NCBI RefSeq assembly: GCF_019929225.1
Contig: NZ_JAHZPA010000005.1
Span: forward strand, 122,334-186,333
DNA length: 64,000 nucleotides
Origin: Streptococcus sanguinis
Lineage (GTDB): Bacteria > Bacillota > Bacilli > Lactobacillales > Streptococcaceae
Direction of reading: 5' to 3'
A program made the translations under genes and the position numbers. The notes under the pieces are model-generated. The model saw nothing but the letters and a program-made list of their open reading frames with translations. It had not been told where the DNA came from and made no database searches. The first letter of the stretch is position 1; every line of letters starts with the position of its first letter. Shown piece after piece: positions 8,046 to 16,661 of the stretch.

Positions 8046-8633
8046 ATGACCATTAAACATTCGCCTGTGAAAAATATTCTTTTTATCCTGATTTCTCTGT
8101 GGTTCGGAGGTTTTTCTGCCTGGGCTGCCGTAGACTACCTGACTAGCTCCAACCCCTACAAAGACACTAGTTTCTTTGTCATTAGTCTGCTGGTTGCTGC
8201 TTTCTTCTTACTGCTCCTTATCTTTGCTATTCGCAGGCTAACCATTCATGCGACTATCCTCTCCTTTGACCACGACTATGTGACCTACCACTATAGCGGA
8301 CTCTTATCAGCTGCCACCTACTGCATTCCTATGCAGCAGATTAGTCATGCTCGCTACAGCCGAGACAGTGAAGAATCCGAGATTAGTCTTTGGATGGAGG
8401 ACGGCTTCCATGACTTTGCAGCCTTTAACCATCCCCGTCATAAGATTTATGCCTATCCTGATAGCCAACTCATCGGTATTGTTTTCAAGAGAAAACGCCT
8501 CAAATTATTGGAAGACCACGGCCTAAACAGCCTTATCTACCAATACAAATACAGTACTCCGAGCCAGATTCCCACAGCCACTCCTCAATCATCAACCGAC
8601 TCGCAAAGCAATAGCGACAGCGTCTTCTTTTGA
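8046..8633 (+). CDS. Two-helix membrane protein with a cytoplasmic PH-like domain, function unknown
   Basis: 195 residues. Hydrophobic spans at about 11-31 and 43-63 are followed by a beta-rich stretch (HATILSFDHDYVTYHYSGLL, CIPMQQISHARYSRD, GIVFKRKRLKLLEDHG) of the kind found in bacterial PH-like membrane proteins, then a Ser/Thr/Gln-rich C-terminus. A good ribosome site (CGGAGG) precedes the ATG. It is divergent from ssbB, and an extended -10 (TGGTATAGT) at 7972-7980 probably drives it. I do not recognise the family. Confidence 0.75.
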   Translation: MTIKHSPVKNILFILISLWFGGFSAWAAVDYLTSSNPYKDTSFFVISLLVAAFFLLLLIFAIRRLTIHATILSFDHDYVTYHYSGLLSAATYCIPMQQISHARYSRDSEESEISLWMEDGFHDFAAFNHPRHKIYAYPDSQLIGIVFKRKRLKLLEDHGLNSLIYQYKYSTPSQIPTATPQSSTDSQSNSDSVFF

Positions 8634-8685
8634 GACAGTGTGGTGATTGGTAAGACAAATCACTTTAGATTACGGAGGATATCTA

Positions 8686-8985
8686 ATGAGCTATATAGTT
8701 TTTGTTTATTCCATTTTTTTATTATTTTCAACCTATTTCGCTTATAAAAAGAAAATGGGCAGTTCCAAAATCTCATTAATCATCAGTTCGTTTTTATTTT
8801 TCCTAACCCTTCTGAATTTATTTTTCTTCAATTTTTTACTGAAAACTTTAATATCCATTCTTTTAATTTTGACCTCAGTAAGTTTTTTCCATGACAGAAA
8901 AATAAGTAAGAAGCAGATTCATTATACTCATCATTGTGTTAGATTGATTTTTCATCTGTTAATCATTTATTTTCTCTACCATTAG
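8686..8985 (+). CDS. Small hydrophobic membrane protein, unknown
   Basis: 99 residues from an ATG preceded by GGAGGATATCT. Three to four hydrophobic segments cover most of the protein (IVFVYSIFLLFSTYFAY, ISLIISSFLFFLTLLNLFFF, LIFHLLIIYFLYH). Base composition is clearly more AT-rich than in neighbouring genes, which may reflect transfer or just high Phe/Ile/Leu content. No family recognised. It is followed by a strong bidirectional terminator. Confidence 0.6.
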   Translation: MSYIVFVYSIFLLFSTYFAYKKKMGSSKISLIISSFLFFLTLLNLFFFNFLLKTLISILLILTSVSFFHDRKISKKQIHYTHHCVRLIFHLLIIYFLYH

Positions 8986-9021
8986 CATGAGATAGATTTA
9001 TAACGCTAAATTTATTACTAT

Positions 9022-9064
9022 AAAAAAGAGCGAAACGACTACACAAATCGTTTCGCTCTTTTTT
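9022..9064. terminator. Bidirectional terminator between convergent genes
   Basis: GAGCGAAACGA and TCGTTTCGCTC form a perfect 11-bp stem with A and T runs on both sides, so it can stop transcription from either direction. Confidence 0.85.
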
Positions 9065-9129
9065 ATATTTCGGCTGTTATAGGGTACATCGCCTATTTCT
9101 GAGTTTTTTAGAATGTTAAATCCTATCCC

Positions 9130-9756
9130 TTATCCCTGCCAATGCTTGGATGGGTCAAAGGCGGTTCCAACTAGTTCGCTATCGGATAATTCAATGATGC
9201 CGCGTTTTTGAGGCGCATTAGGTAACTGAAGTTCCCGTGGGCTGCACATCATCCCAAAACTCTTTTCGCCTCGAAGTTCTCCCGGGAAAATCAAATTCCC
9301 TTTCGGCATCATAGCACCTGGCAGAGCCACAATCGTTTTGAGGCCGACTTTGGCATTAGGAGCGCCAGCCACGATTTGAACGGTCTTATCAGCAGCTACC
9401 TGCACTTGGCAGATATTCAGGTGATCACTATCTGGATGAGCTACCATATCAACAATTTCTCCAACCACAAACTTCGGCTGGCTGTCATTAACCAAGTCCG
9501 CTGGGAAGCCTTCCTTGCTCAGCTCCTGATTGAGAATAGCCACTTGCTCATCTGTCAAAAAGACCTGTCCGCGCTCTGCAATTTCAAAAAGGTCAGACTG
9601 CTCAAAAATATTCCAAGCTACTGTATGGCCATTATCTTCACGGTAAACACGCGCTACCCGTCCCTTGCGCTCAGCCGCCAGTTTAGCCCCTTGATTGTCC
9701 GCAGCAATAATCATCAACACGTCGCCGACATATTCTTTATTATAGGTAAAAATCAT
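9130..9756 (-). CDS. ytpR: YtpR family tRNA-binding-domain protein
   Basis: 208 residues. The C-terminal half is an EMAP/PheT-type tRNA-binding OB-fold (VGEIVDMVAHPDSDHLNICQ, VAGAPNAKVGLKTIVALPGA, GEKSFGMMCSPREL), as at the N-terminus of bacterial phenylalanyl-tRNA synthetase beta chains; the N-terminal region (about 1-90) is typical of YtpR. No catalytic domain is present and the cellular role of the family is poorly defined. The ATG overlaps the stop of the thioredoxin-like gene by four bases. Confidence 0.9.
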   Translation of the reverse strand: MIFTYNKEYVGDVLMIIAADNQGAKLAAERKGRVARVYREDNGHTVAWNIFEQSDLFEIAERGQVFLTDEQVAILNQELSKEGFPADLVNDSQPKFVVGEIVDMVAHPDSDHLNICQVQVAADKTVQIVAGAPNAKVGLKTIVALPGAMMPKGNLIFPGELRGEKSFGMMCSPRELQLPNAPQKRGIIELSDSELVGTAFDPSKHWQG

Positions 9757-10061
9757 TTTACGCTCCCTTTTTCTCTTATACTAGCTAAAAATTCATTGAT
9801 TTGGCCCTTGGTCTTGCGTTCACGATTGACCAAACGGCCAATCTCCTGTCCCTTTTCCAGCACTACTAAACTGGGAATCCCGTAAATGTCCCACTCTTTG
9901 GCCAGATCCAAATAGGCATCACGGTCCACTTGGATAAAGCGATAGTCAGGATTTTCAGCTTCTATCTCTGGCAGAAAAGGTCTGATAAATCGGCAATCTC
10001 CGCACCAGCCAGCCGTGAAAAAGAAGACAGTCTTCTCCCCATCATTGACATAAGAAGCCAA
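9753..10061 (-). CDS. Thioredoxin-like protein (CGDC active site)
   Basis: About 102-110 residues. FFFTAGWCGDCRFIRPF carries the redox pair in a CGDC motif; IYGIPSLVVLEKGQEIGR supplies the cis-proline strand. It lies between a DUF4651-like gene and ytpR, overlapping the latter. The start is uncertain: the only common start codon in frame is the TTG at 10061, which has GAGGAA directly against it with no spacing, while the reading continues upstream (VNIEELASYV) to ATT or ATA codons at 10083-10088 well placed behind GAGGAAGAA. A rare ATT/ATA start is possible. Confidence 0.85.
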   Translation of the reverse strand: MASYVNDGEKTVFFFTAGWCGDCRFIRPFLPEIEAENPDYRFIQVDRDAYLDLAKEWDIYGIPSLVVLEKGQEIGRLVNRERKTKGQINEFLASIREKGSVK

Positions 10062-10084
10062 TTCCTCTATATTTACAGGAAAAA

Positions 10085-10372
10085 TTATGCTTCTTCCTCG
10101 TAGCTTAGCTGACCATTTTCATAGACAAAAGCAAAATGACGGTCGTCCTCTAGGACCAGACCGCCAACCAAGCGGTCATCTGTGGACTCGTAGAGCTTGA
10201 CATAAAGGCAGGAAATAGTACCCTGACTGGAAAAGAAATCTCGCACAAGCTCGACGATTTCCTCCCGATTACGCAGTCGTTTCTGCTCCTGTACGACTTT
10301 GGCTGCCCCAAAAGCCAGCGCTCCAGCCCCCAAAAGGACGGTTGTGGTTAAAATGATTTTTTTAGCTTTCAT
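10085..10372 (-). CDS. DUF4651-like small membrane-anchored protein
   Basis: 95 residues from the ATG at 10372. A single hydrophobic segment at about 4-23 (KKIILTTTVLLGAGALAFGA) is followed by a small soluble domain (REEIVELVRDFFSSQGTISC, DDRLVGGLVLEDDRHFAFVY). Size and neighbourhood (directly before the thioredoxin-like gene and ytpR) match streptococcal DUF4651 proteins from memory. The longer reading to 10474 has no supporting ribosome site. Function unknown; export or membrane attachment is inferred. Confidence 0.7.
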   Translation of the reverse strand: MKAKKIILTTTVLLGAGALAFGAAKVVQEQKRLRNREEIVELVRDFFSSQGTISCLYVKLYESTDDRLVGGLVLEDDRHFAFVYENGQLSYEEEA

Positions 10373-10542
10373 GTAGAATATTTTAACACAAAAGAGCAGA
10401 GGCGACAAACAATATTCCAGATTTTCCTGGGAGAAGCTGGATTCTTGGGCGGGCAGTCCTCTTGACTCAGGCAAGCTATAAGATTTTCCTACTCATTTAC
10501 CGCAAAAAGTGATAAAATAGGGGGCAGAAAGAAGGTAAGTTT

Positions 10543-11607
10543 ATGACAACATTATTTTCAAAAATCAAGGAAGTAACAGAGCTTTCTGCTATTTCAGGTC
10601 ACGAGGCACCTGTTCGCAGCTACCTGCGGGAAAAACTTACTCCCCATGTCGATGAGGTTGTCACCGACGGCCTGGGCGGTATCTTTGGGGTACGCCATGC
10701 AGAAGCTGAAAATGCTCCCCGTGTATTGGTAGCGGCCCACATGGACGAGGTTGGCTTTATGGTCAGCGAGATCAAAACTGACGGGACCTTCCGCGTAGTG
10801 GAAATCGGCGGCTGGAATCCGCTGGTCGTTAGCAGCCAACGCTTCAAACTTTTTACCCGTGAAGGTCGGGAAATTCCCCTTATCTCAGGCTCAGTCCCTC
10901 CTCATCTGACGCGCGGATCTGGCGGACCAGTTATGCCACAGATTGCAGATATTGTCTTTGATGGTGGCTTTGCGGATAAGGCAGAAGCCGAAAGCTACGG
11001 CATCCGTCCAGGAGACACTATCGTGCCAGACAGCTCTGCTATTCTCACAGCAAACGGCAAGAACATCATCTCCAAAGCCTGGGACAATCGCTACGGCGTC
11101 CTTATGGTCAGCGAATTGGCTCAAGCCTTGTCTGGTCAACCACTAGACAGCCAACTCTATGTCGGTGCCAATGTTCAAGAAGAGGTTGGCCTGCGTGGTG
11201 CCCATGCTTCAACGACAAAATTTGCACCTGAGGCCTTTCTGGCTGTGGACTGCTCCCCAGCGGGCGACATCTATGGCGGTCAAGGTGCCATTGGCGACGG
11301 AACGCTGATTCGCTTCTTTGACCCTGGTCATCTCATGCTGCCAGCTATGAAGGACTTCCTCTTGACAACTGCTGAGGAAGCCGGTATCAAGTATCAATAC
11401 TACTGCGGCAAGGGCGGAACGGATGCTGGTGCTGCCCATCTCCAAAGCGGCGGCGTACCATCTACCACCATTGGTGTCTGTGCCCGCTACATCCATTCCC
11501 ACCAAACCCTCTATGCCATGGACGATTTCCTGCAAGCCCAAGCTTTCTTGCAAGCGCTGGTCAAAAAGCTGGATCGCTCAACGGTGGACACGATTACCAA
11601 CTATTAA
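10543..11607 (+). CDS. pepA: Glutamyl aminopeptidase / M42 family metallopeptidase
   Basis: 354 residues, the usual length for M42 aminopeptidases. Visible metal and catalytic motifs: AAHMDEVGFM, SKAWDNRYGVLM, QEEVGLRGA, LAVDCSPAGD, GGTDAGAAH and the late metal histidine in ARYIHSHQT. The enzyme removes N-terminal acidic (Glu/Asp) residues from peptides in the cytoplasm and helps use casein- or saliva-derived peptides. A likely extended -10 promoter (TGATAAAAT) lies about 30 bases upstream, and a terminator follows. Confidence 0.93.
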   Translation: MTTLFSKIKEVTELSAISGHEAPVRSYLREKLTPHVDEVVTDGLGGIFGVRHAEAENAPRVLVAAHMDEVGFMVSEIKTDGTFRVVEIGGWNPLVVSSQRFKLFTREGREIPLISGSVPPHLTRGSGGPVMPQIADIVFDGGFADKAEAESYGIRPGDTIVPDSSAILTANGKNIISKAWDNRYGVLMVSELAQALSGQPLDSQLYVGANVQEEVGLRGAHASTTKFAPEAFLAVDCSPAGDIYGGQGAIGDGTLIRFFDPGHLMLPAMKDFLLTTAEEAGIKYQYYCGKGGTDAGAAHLQSGGVPSTTIGVCARYIHSHQTLYAMDDFLQAQAFLQALVKKLDRSTVDTITNY

Positions 11608-11614
11608 TCTCAAA

Positions 11615-11652
11615 AGGCAGCCCGTTACTCATTCGGGCTGCTATCTCTTTTG
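11615..11652 (+). terminator. Terminator of pepA
   Basis: GCAGCCCG and CGGGCTGC (11617-11624 and 11634-11641) form an eight-pair stem followed by TATCTCTTTT. Confidence 0.75.
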
Positions 11653-11726
11653 TCTGATACTTCCCCTTTCAACTTTCCAATTTGAAGAAAATTTTGTTAT
11701 AATGCTTAGCAGAGGTGAAAATATAC

Positions 11727-13211
11727 ATGAAAAAAATTGCTTTTGATTCTGAGAAATACTTAAACCTGCAGCGCGACCATATCTTGGAGCGTATTAATCA
11801 ATTTGAGGGCAAACTTTACATGGAATTCGGCGGTAAAATGCTGGAAGACTTCCATGCTGCCCGCGTCTTGCCAGGCTATGAGCCGGACAATAAAATCAGA
11901 CTGCTCAAAGAGCTCAAGGACCAAGTAGAGATTGTCATTGCTATCAATGCCAACAACATTGAGCACTCTAAGGCGCGTGGTGATTTGGGCATTTCCTACG
12001 ACCAGGAAGTTCTGCGACTAATCGATACCTTTAACGAGCTGGATATTTATGTAGGCTCAGTGGTCATCACCCAGTATTCCGGTCAGCCGGCAGCTGATCT
12101 CTTCCGCAGCCAGCTGGAAAAGAATGGCATTGCCTCCTATATCCACTACCCAATCAAGGGCTATCCGACCGACATGGACCATATCATCTCACCTGAAGGT
12201 ATGGGGAAAAACGACTACATCAAAACCAGCCGTAATCTAGTCGTAGTGACCGCACCTGGTCCTGGTTCTGGTAAATTGGCTACTTGCTTGTCCAACATGT
12301 ACCACGACCAAATCAATGGCATCAAATCAGGCTACGCCAAGTTTGAAACCTTCCCAGTTTGGAATCTGCCCCTGCACCATCCTGTCAATTTAGCTTATGA
12401 GGCAGCGACAGCAGACCTGGACGATGTCAACATGATTGATCCATTCCACCTGCAAACCTATGGTAAGACTACAGTCAACTACAACCGTGATATTGAAATT
12501 TTCCCAGTCCTCAAGCGTATGCTGGAGCGCATCCTAGGCAAATCACCCTATGCTTCTCCAACAGATATGGGTGTCAACATGGTCGGCTTTGCCATTGTAG
12601 ACAATGATGCAGCTATCGAGGCATCCCAACAGGAAATCATCCGTCGCTACTACCAGACGATTCTGGACTTCAAGGCGGAGCGCGTTCCTGAATCTGCTGT
12701 CAAGAAAATCGAACTTTTGATGAACGACTTGGGCATCACACCGCTGGACCGTAAAGTAACAGTTGTTGCGCGCGATAAAGCTGAAAGCACTAGCGAGCCA
12801 GCTCTGGCCTTGGAATTGCCAAACGGTAAAATCGTAACCGGTAAGACCTCTGAACTCTTTGGTCCTACGGCAGCTGTCTTGATTAATGCCATTAAGAAAT
12901 TAGCCAATATTACCAAAGAAACCAAGCTGATTGAGCCTGAGTATGTCAAGCCAATCCAAGGCCTGAAAATCAATCATCTGGGCAGCCGCAATCCGCGCCT
13001 CCACTCAAACGAAATCTTGATGGCTCTGGCAATCACAGCCATGGAAAATCAAGATGCGGCAAATGCCATGCAACAACTAGGTAATCTCAAGGGCAGCGAG
13101 GCCCACTCCACTGTCACTCTGACTGATGAAGACAAAAACGTCCTGCGTAAGTTGGGCATCCATGTAACCATGGACCCCGTTTACCAGTATGATCGACTCT
13201 ATAGAAAATAA
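11727..13211 (+). CDS. DUF1846 family protein
   Basis: 494 residues from the ATG at 11727; a GTG twelve bases earlier is also in frame but overlaps the AGAGGTG ribosome site. The sequence ([60 protein letters not shown]) matches what I know of DUF1846, a conserved Firmicutes cytoplasmic protein whose activity is not established. [14 protein letters not shown] looks like a nucleotide-binding loop. A TATAAT at 11697-11702 is the likely -10 element. It is monocistronic, with two hairpins after the stop. Confidence 0.85.
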   Translation: MKKIAFDSEKYLNLQRDHILERINQFEGKLYMEFGGKMLEDFHAARVLPGYEPDNKIRLLKELKDQVEIVIAINANNIEHSKARGDLGISYDQEVLRLIDTFNELDIYVGSVVITQYSGQPAADLFRSQLEKNGIASYIHYPIKGYPTDMDHIISPEGMGKNDYIKTSRNLVVVTAPGPGSGKLATCLSNMYHDQINGIKSGYAKFETFPVWNLPLHHPVNLAYEAATADLDDVNMIDPFHLQTYGKTTVNYNRDIEIFPVLKRMLERILGKSPYASPTDMGVNMVGFAIVDNDAAIEASQQEIIRRYYQTILDFKAERVPESAVKKIELLMNDLGITPLDRKVTVVARDKAESTSEPALALELPNGKIVTGKTSELFGPTAAVLINAIKKLANITKETKLIEPEYVKPIQGLKINHLGSRNPRLHSNEILMALAITAMENQDAANAMQQLGNLKGSEAHSTVTLTDEDKNVLRKLGIHVTMDPVYQYDRLYRK

Positions 13212-13265
13212 AAACAAGCTCTGTTAAAAGCTTGTTTAGAAAGCTGGCTTCGCCAGCTTTTTTTG
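13211..13265 (+). terminator. Tandem hairpins after the DUF1846 gene
   Basis: A first hairpin (AAACAAGCT / AGCTTGTTT) is followed by a stronger one (AAAGCTGGC-TTC-GCCAGCTTT) ending in seven T. It also separates this gene from the convergent membrane-protein gene. Confidence 0.85.
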
Positions 13266-13700
13266 TTAATAACGCTTAGATAGGAGAAAACGCAAGAGAT
13301 AGTAAAGTCCCAAAACCAGGATAATGGTCACGGTCAGAAACTGATTGAGACTTAAGATGATTGGGAAAATCATGGACAGGACACTCAAGCATGCTGCCAG
13401 CAGCAAAAGAATATTAAAAAGTAGAGTGCGAGTCTTTTCGTCAATCATGCGATTGCGCTCATCAGTCACCTGAATGTAGAGCTTATCAAAATTTTCTTCC
13501 CGTCTTAGGGCCAGATTATACCGAATGGTCATCAAAGAAAGCCCCAGCAGGATGCCGACCATGACTCCTTCCTGCTGATCATCCAGAGAATGAAAATGGC
13601 TCCAGGCCAGTCCTACCAAGATGATTAAGATTAAGATACGCCCCACGATAACTTTCCTTTGAAGTTTTTTCCTAAATTCTTGTTTCGTTAGTGTTTCCAT
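13266..13700 (-). CDS. Four-span membrane protein of an XRE-regulator operon, unknown
   Basis: 144 residues. A basic N-terminus, two hydrophobic spans (about 16-35 and 44-60), a charged cytoplasmic loop (REENFDKLYIQVTDERNRMI), then two more spans (92-115 and 118-138). It is the third gene after a Cro/CI-type regulator and a 54-residue membrane peptide. Such regulator plus small-membrane-protein sets are common in streptococci, but I cannot assign a function. Confidence 0.7.
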   Translation of the reverse strand: METLTKQEFRKKLQRKVIVGRILILIILVGLAWSHFHSLDDQQEGVMVGILLGLSLMTIRYNLALRREENFDKLYIQVTDERNRMIDEKTRTLLFNILLLLAACLSVLSMIFPIILSLNQFLTVTIILVLGLYYLLRFLLSKRY

Positions 13701-13709
13701 GTCAGCCTC

Positions 13710-13874
13710 CTATTTTTCATACGCTTGAAAAATTTTCAAAATCACCACAATCAGGAAAATTCCCACAAAAGGCAGGATTTCCTTAGGGATAAAATTGGCT
13801 TGCAAATGGAGATAAGATAAGCCAACCACCACCAAAATAGCCAATATCCATTTACACAAATAAGTCCATTTCAT
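13710..13874 (-). CDS. 54-residue two-span membrane protein
   Basis: A short frame from ATG 13874-13872 to TAG 13712-13710, beginning MKWTYLCKWILAILVVVGLS. Two hydrophobic stretches (about 9-23 and 35-49) are separated by a short loop. The start overlaps the stop of the XRE regulator gene (ATGA), and GAGGAGGATGA lies just upstream, so translation is well supported although the gene is short. It sits between the regulator and the 144-residue membrane protein with no gap. Confidence 0.7.
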   Translation of the reverse strand: MKWTYLCKWILAILVVVGLSYLHLQANFIPKEILPFVGIFLIVVILKIFQAYEK

Positions 13875-14074
13875 GATTCATCCTCCTCAAAGAGAAAAAC
13901 TTCTTCAATCCTTAAATCGAAAAAGGATGCAATTTTATGAGCCAAAAGCAGCGAAGCATTGTAGCGGCCTTTTTCCAAAGAAATAATCGTTTGTCTCGTA
14001 ACTTCTAGCTTCTCAGCCAGTTCCTCCTGGCTGAGCTTTTTTCTTTTTCGCAATTCTTGAATTCGATTTTCCAA
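13871..14074 (-). CDS. Cro/CI (XRE) family transcriptional regulator
   Basis: 67 residues, almost entirely one helix-turn-helix: IQELRKRKKLSQEELAEKLE, VTRQTIISLEKGRYNASLLL, IASFFDLRIEEVFLF. This is the compact YozG/PlcR-N type with no sensor domain. It heads a three-gene operon with two small membrane proteins and probably controls its own promoter. AAAAGGAGGCAGCC upstream of the ATG supports the start. Confidence 0.88.
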   Translation of the reverse strand: MENRIQELRKRKKLSQEELAEKLEVTRQTIISLEKGRYNASLLLAHKIASFFDLRIEEVFLFEEDES

Positions 14075-14121
14075 GGCTGCCTCCTTTTCACAATGTAAAA
14101 CAAACCTTACTTTTCAAATAT

Positions 14122-14150
14122 AGTATAGCTCCCTTTACATCTTTTATCAA
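14122..14150 (-). promoter_or_regulatory. Promoter of the XRE regulator operon
   Basis: TTGATA (14150-14145) and TATACT (14127-14122) on the minus strand are 17 bases apart. GTAAAG in the spacer and TTTTAC further down (14094-14101) form a widely spaced inverted repeat that could be the operator. Confidence 0.65.
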
Positions 14151-14162
14151 GAAGAAAGCGGT

Positions 14163-14200
14163 AAAAAAAGGACTGAAAGTTTAAACATTTCAGTCCTTTC
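14163..14200 (-). terminator. Terminator of the ABC transporter/two-component operon
   Basis: GAAAGGACTGAAA and TTTCAGTCCTTT form a 12-bp stem on the minus strand, followed by a T run, directly after the kinase gene. Confidence 0.85.
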
Positions 14201-14223
14201 ATCATCTTGATTGATTTCCTTTG

Positions 14224-15261
14224 TTATTTGCTTTTTAAAGCCACAGTCAACTCGACACAGGCTCCTCCTTGGTCTGGATTGAGCAGGGTCAGACGACCAC
14301 TGTGCAAGAGAGCTACCTGCTTAGAAAAGGCTAAGCCGATGCCATGGTGGGGATTAGCTGAATTGCGGCTTTGGTCACTCTGATAAAAGAGCTGTTCCGC
14401 TCCCAGCAGCATCTCCTCTGAAAATGCAGGGCCATTGTTCCAGATAGCAAAAACCAACTGGTCCTGATGAACTGATACAGATAGCTTCACTTCTTTTTGA
14501 TCCTGATTAGCATGTTCAAGCGCATTCAGTAAAATATTGAGCAAAGCCCGTTTGAGATAGTCCAAATGAATTGACAAAATCAGACTAAGATCACAATCTT
14601 CTTGGAGATAGAAACGATAGCTTTCCTGTTTGCTGAACAGTGCCCAGTCGTCCTGTAGATAAGCCAAAAAGTCCCCTAAGGAAAGCTGACTGAACTGATT
14701 AGAATCAATCTGAAAAGTCTTAGCGTAATCAATCAAAGAGCCACAATACTCTTCCATCTTGTGACTAGCCTGCAAAATCTCAGCAGCATAGTCTGCCTGT
14801 GGATGGCCCAACTGCGCCAATTCCAAGAGCTCAGAGTTCCCTTTAATCACAGTTAGGGGGGTCTTCAAATCGTGCGATGTTGCTGATAGCTGTAAAATCA
14901 ACTCCTGATTATGCTGCTGCTCTCTTTCTAGAAGACGAGCATTATCTTGGTGGCTGCTCCGTAAATCGCTGTAGACTTCTAGCATTTCCTCAATCCGAAA
15001 AAGCTGACTTTGATTTTCTTCCAAAAGCTTCTCACTCTTTAGCATTTTTATTTCCCTGTCGATTTTTCGGAGCAATTTCAAAATATGATAAAAAGTAATC
15101 AGCAGTAAGCTCCCTGCCCAAAAGAATAAGGTGAAAAGAACGTGATTACTGCCTTGCGTAAATTCATAGCCTATAAGCACAAAAATCAAAACATGGAAAA
15201 AGACGATTTTTAAACTGGTTGTCCAGACTAGGCTTTTGAAATTTCGGGTTCTAATTGCCAT
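14224..15261 (-). CDS. Sensor histidine kinase of a lantibiotic-resistance-like cluster
   Basis: 345 residues. Two membrane spans at about 16-33 and 40-58 with almost no extracellular loop, as in intramembrane-sensing kinases that work with ABC transporters. The HisKA site is SATSHDLKTPL (His130); the ATPase domain shows LLNILLNALEHA and PHHGIGLAFSKQ. The start overlaps the response-regulator gene by 34 bases. It is the last gene of a five-gene operon with an ABC transporter, so the natural signal is probably a cell-envelope-active peptide. Confidence 0.9.
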   Translation of the reverse strand: MAIRTRNFKSLVWTTSLKIVFFHVLIFVLIGYEFTQGSNHVLFTLFFWAGSLLLITFYHILKLLRKIDREIKMLKSEKLLEENQSQLFRIEEMLEVYSDLRSSHQDNARLLEREQQHNQELILQLSATSHDLKTPLTVIKGNSELLELAQLGHPQADYAAEILQASHKMEEYCGSLIDYAKTFQIDSNQFSQLSLGDFLAYLQDDWALFSKQESYRFYLQEDCDLSLILSIHLDYLKRALLNILLNALEHANQDQKEVKLSVSVHQDQLVFAIWNNGPAFSEEMLLGAEQLFYQSDQSRNSANPHHGIGLAFSKQVALLHSGRLTLLNPDQGGACVELTVALKSK

Positions 15262-15926
15262 CTATAGCCTACTCCTCTCACTGTTGCGATTGCTTGCAAC
15301 CCTTCTTGTTTGCATTTTTGGCGAATCTGATATACGTATTCTGAGATGGAGCGAAGCTGTGTTTCTGAGCTTTCTGGGTAAAGCAAGGTATGCAGGCGTT
15401 CAGCTGAAAAGCTCTGCTTGGGATTGCTAGCTAGTAAATGTAGCAACTTAAACTCTCGCTCTGAAAATTTCAAGACTTTACCAAAACAGGCAACTTCATA
15501 GCGCTCTAGATAAAATTGACAAGAAGCAATTTCAGAATATCGCTCCTCACGTCTTTCCTCCCGCCGAAGATGAGCTCTGACACGCGCCAGCAATTCTTTG
15601 GTCCCAAAAGGTTTGACAATATAGTCATCTGCACCACGAAAGAGCCCCTCCACCTTGTCCGCCTCCAACTCCTTAGCCGTCAGAAAGATGATTGGACACG
15701 AAAGATGAGGACGAATGTAGGAACACAGCTCAAAACCATTAACAGGCTCCATCATCACATCCAGCAGAATCAAGTCATATCCGACAAAATTCGTCAGCTC
15801 TAGCTCTTCTATCCGATCAAGCGTCGTCACATCATAAGCATCGAGCTCTAGGACGTTTTTCACTAGCTTCAAAATGCTCCGGTCGTCATCAACCACCAAA
15901 ATACGATACTGTCTCATGAGTTCCAT
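15228..15926 (-). CDS. OmpR/PhoB-type response regulator
   Basis: 232 residues. Receiver domain with D13-D15 and phosphoacceptor Asp56 in LILLDVMMEPVNG, followed by a winged-helix DNA-binding domain (REFKLLHLLASNPKQSFSAE, TVRGVGYRW). AGAGGT eight bases before the ATG supports the start at 15926. Twelve bases separate it from the preceding permease gene. Direct repeats with an 11-base period upstream of the operon (18197-18215) are the pattern this family binds, so autoregulation of the operon is likely. Confidence 0.92.
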   Translation of the reverse strand: MELMRQYRILVVDDDRSILKLVKNVLELDAYDVTTLDRIEELELTNFVGYDLILLDVMMEPVNGFELCSYIRPHLSCPIIFLTAKELEADKVEGLFRGADDYIVKPFGTKELLARVRAHLRREERREERYSEIASCQFYLERYEVACFGKVLKFSEREFKLLHLLASNPKQSFSAERLHTLLYPESSETQLRSISEYVYQIRQKCKQEGLQAIATVRGVGYRWQLEPEISKA

Positions 15927-15938
15927 TATAGCATACCT

Positions 15939-16661
15939 CTAGCGAACATCTCGTTTCAAGCTTGAGAATATAGCAGAGCTCCAAACCAAAGCTAACCAGA
16001 ACAGCTGTATCCCCAGACCTGATAAATCTATTGAATGCTGAAGCCCTTCATACTCAAAAAGATTTAGCGTAGCCAGATCGGGCAGGTATTTTGCTTCCTT
16101 GATGAAGGTTGCCAATAAACGGCTGAGTCCAATCAGGAGAGGAAAGAGCACCGACACCGGCACAACCCAAGATTGAAAGAGCAAAGCGAGGCCGGCAGTT
16201 AAAAAAGCCAGAAAAAGATTGCTGAGAAGACCAAAAGAGCTGTAATAAAGGAATTTCCCCAATAAGGACCAGCTAAAGTCTAGGTTAAAACGAGCCAGCA
16301 TAACAAGGAAACAGCTGCCTATCATGACACTGTAGAGAGCCAAGAGCAGCAAGGCCAGAAAAAGGAATTTCCCAGCCAACCAAGCCTTTCTATTTGATAC
16401 GGCTAGAAAATTCGTTCGCATCCCAGACTTGACAAACTCCTGGGCAAAATAGAGCGAAGTAAAGATGACGATGACAGGCTGCGCCAGATAGAGGGCATGT
16501 AAAGCCTCACTCAGAGCCTTTGTCTGGCCAACTACTGTCTGACTATAGTCAAGATTCATCAGAAAAAAAGGAACGACTACCAGAGCCACCAAGGCGGCAC
16601 CAAGAGCGAAATAGTAAGAACGGAACTTAATCCATTCACTTCTAAGCAGAGCTTTTATCAT
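15939..16661 (-). CDS. ABC-2 type permease, LanG/EpiG-like
   Basis: 240 residues with six hydrophobic segments, beginning MIKALLRSEWIKFRSYYF. The family is the ABC-2 permease group used for lantibiotic self-protection and bacitracin-type resistance. I use the ATG at 16661, which overlaps the TGA of the preceding permease gene (TGATG), not the upstream alternative at 16730. Together with the other permease and the ATPase it should form one transporter (F2EG-like). Confidence 0.85.
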   Translation of the reverse strand: MIKALLRSEWIKFRSYYFALGAALVALVVVPFFLMNLDYSQTVVGQTKALSEALHALYLAQPVIVIFTSLYFAQEFVKSGMRTNFLAVSNRKAWLAGKFLFLALLLLALYSVMIGSCFLVMLARFNLDFSWSLLGKFLYYSSFGLLSNLFLAFLTAGLALLFQSWVVPVSVLFPLLIGLSRLLATFIKEAKYLPDLATLNLFEYEGLQHSIDLSGLGIQLFWLALVWSSAIFSSLKRDVR

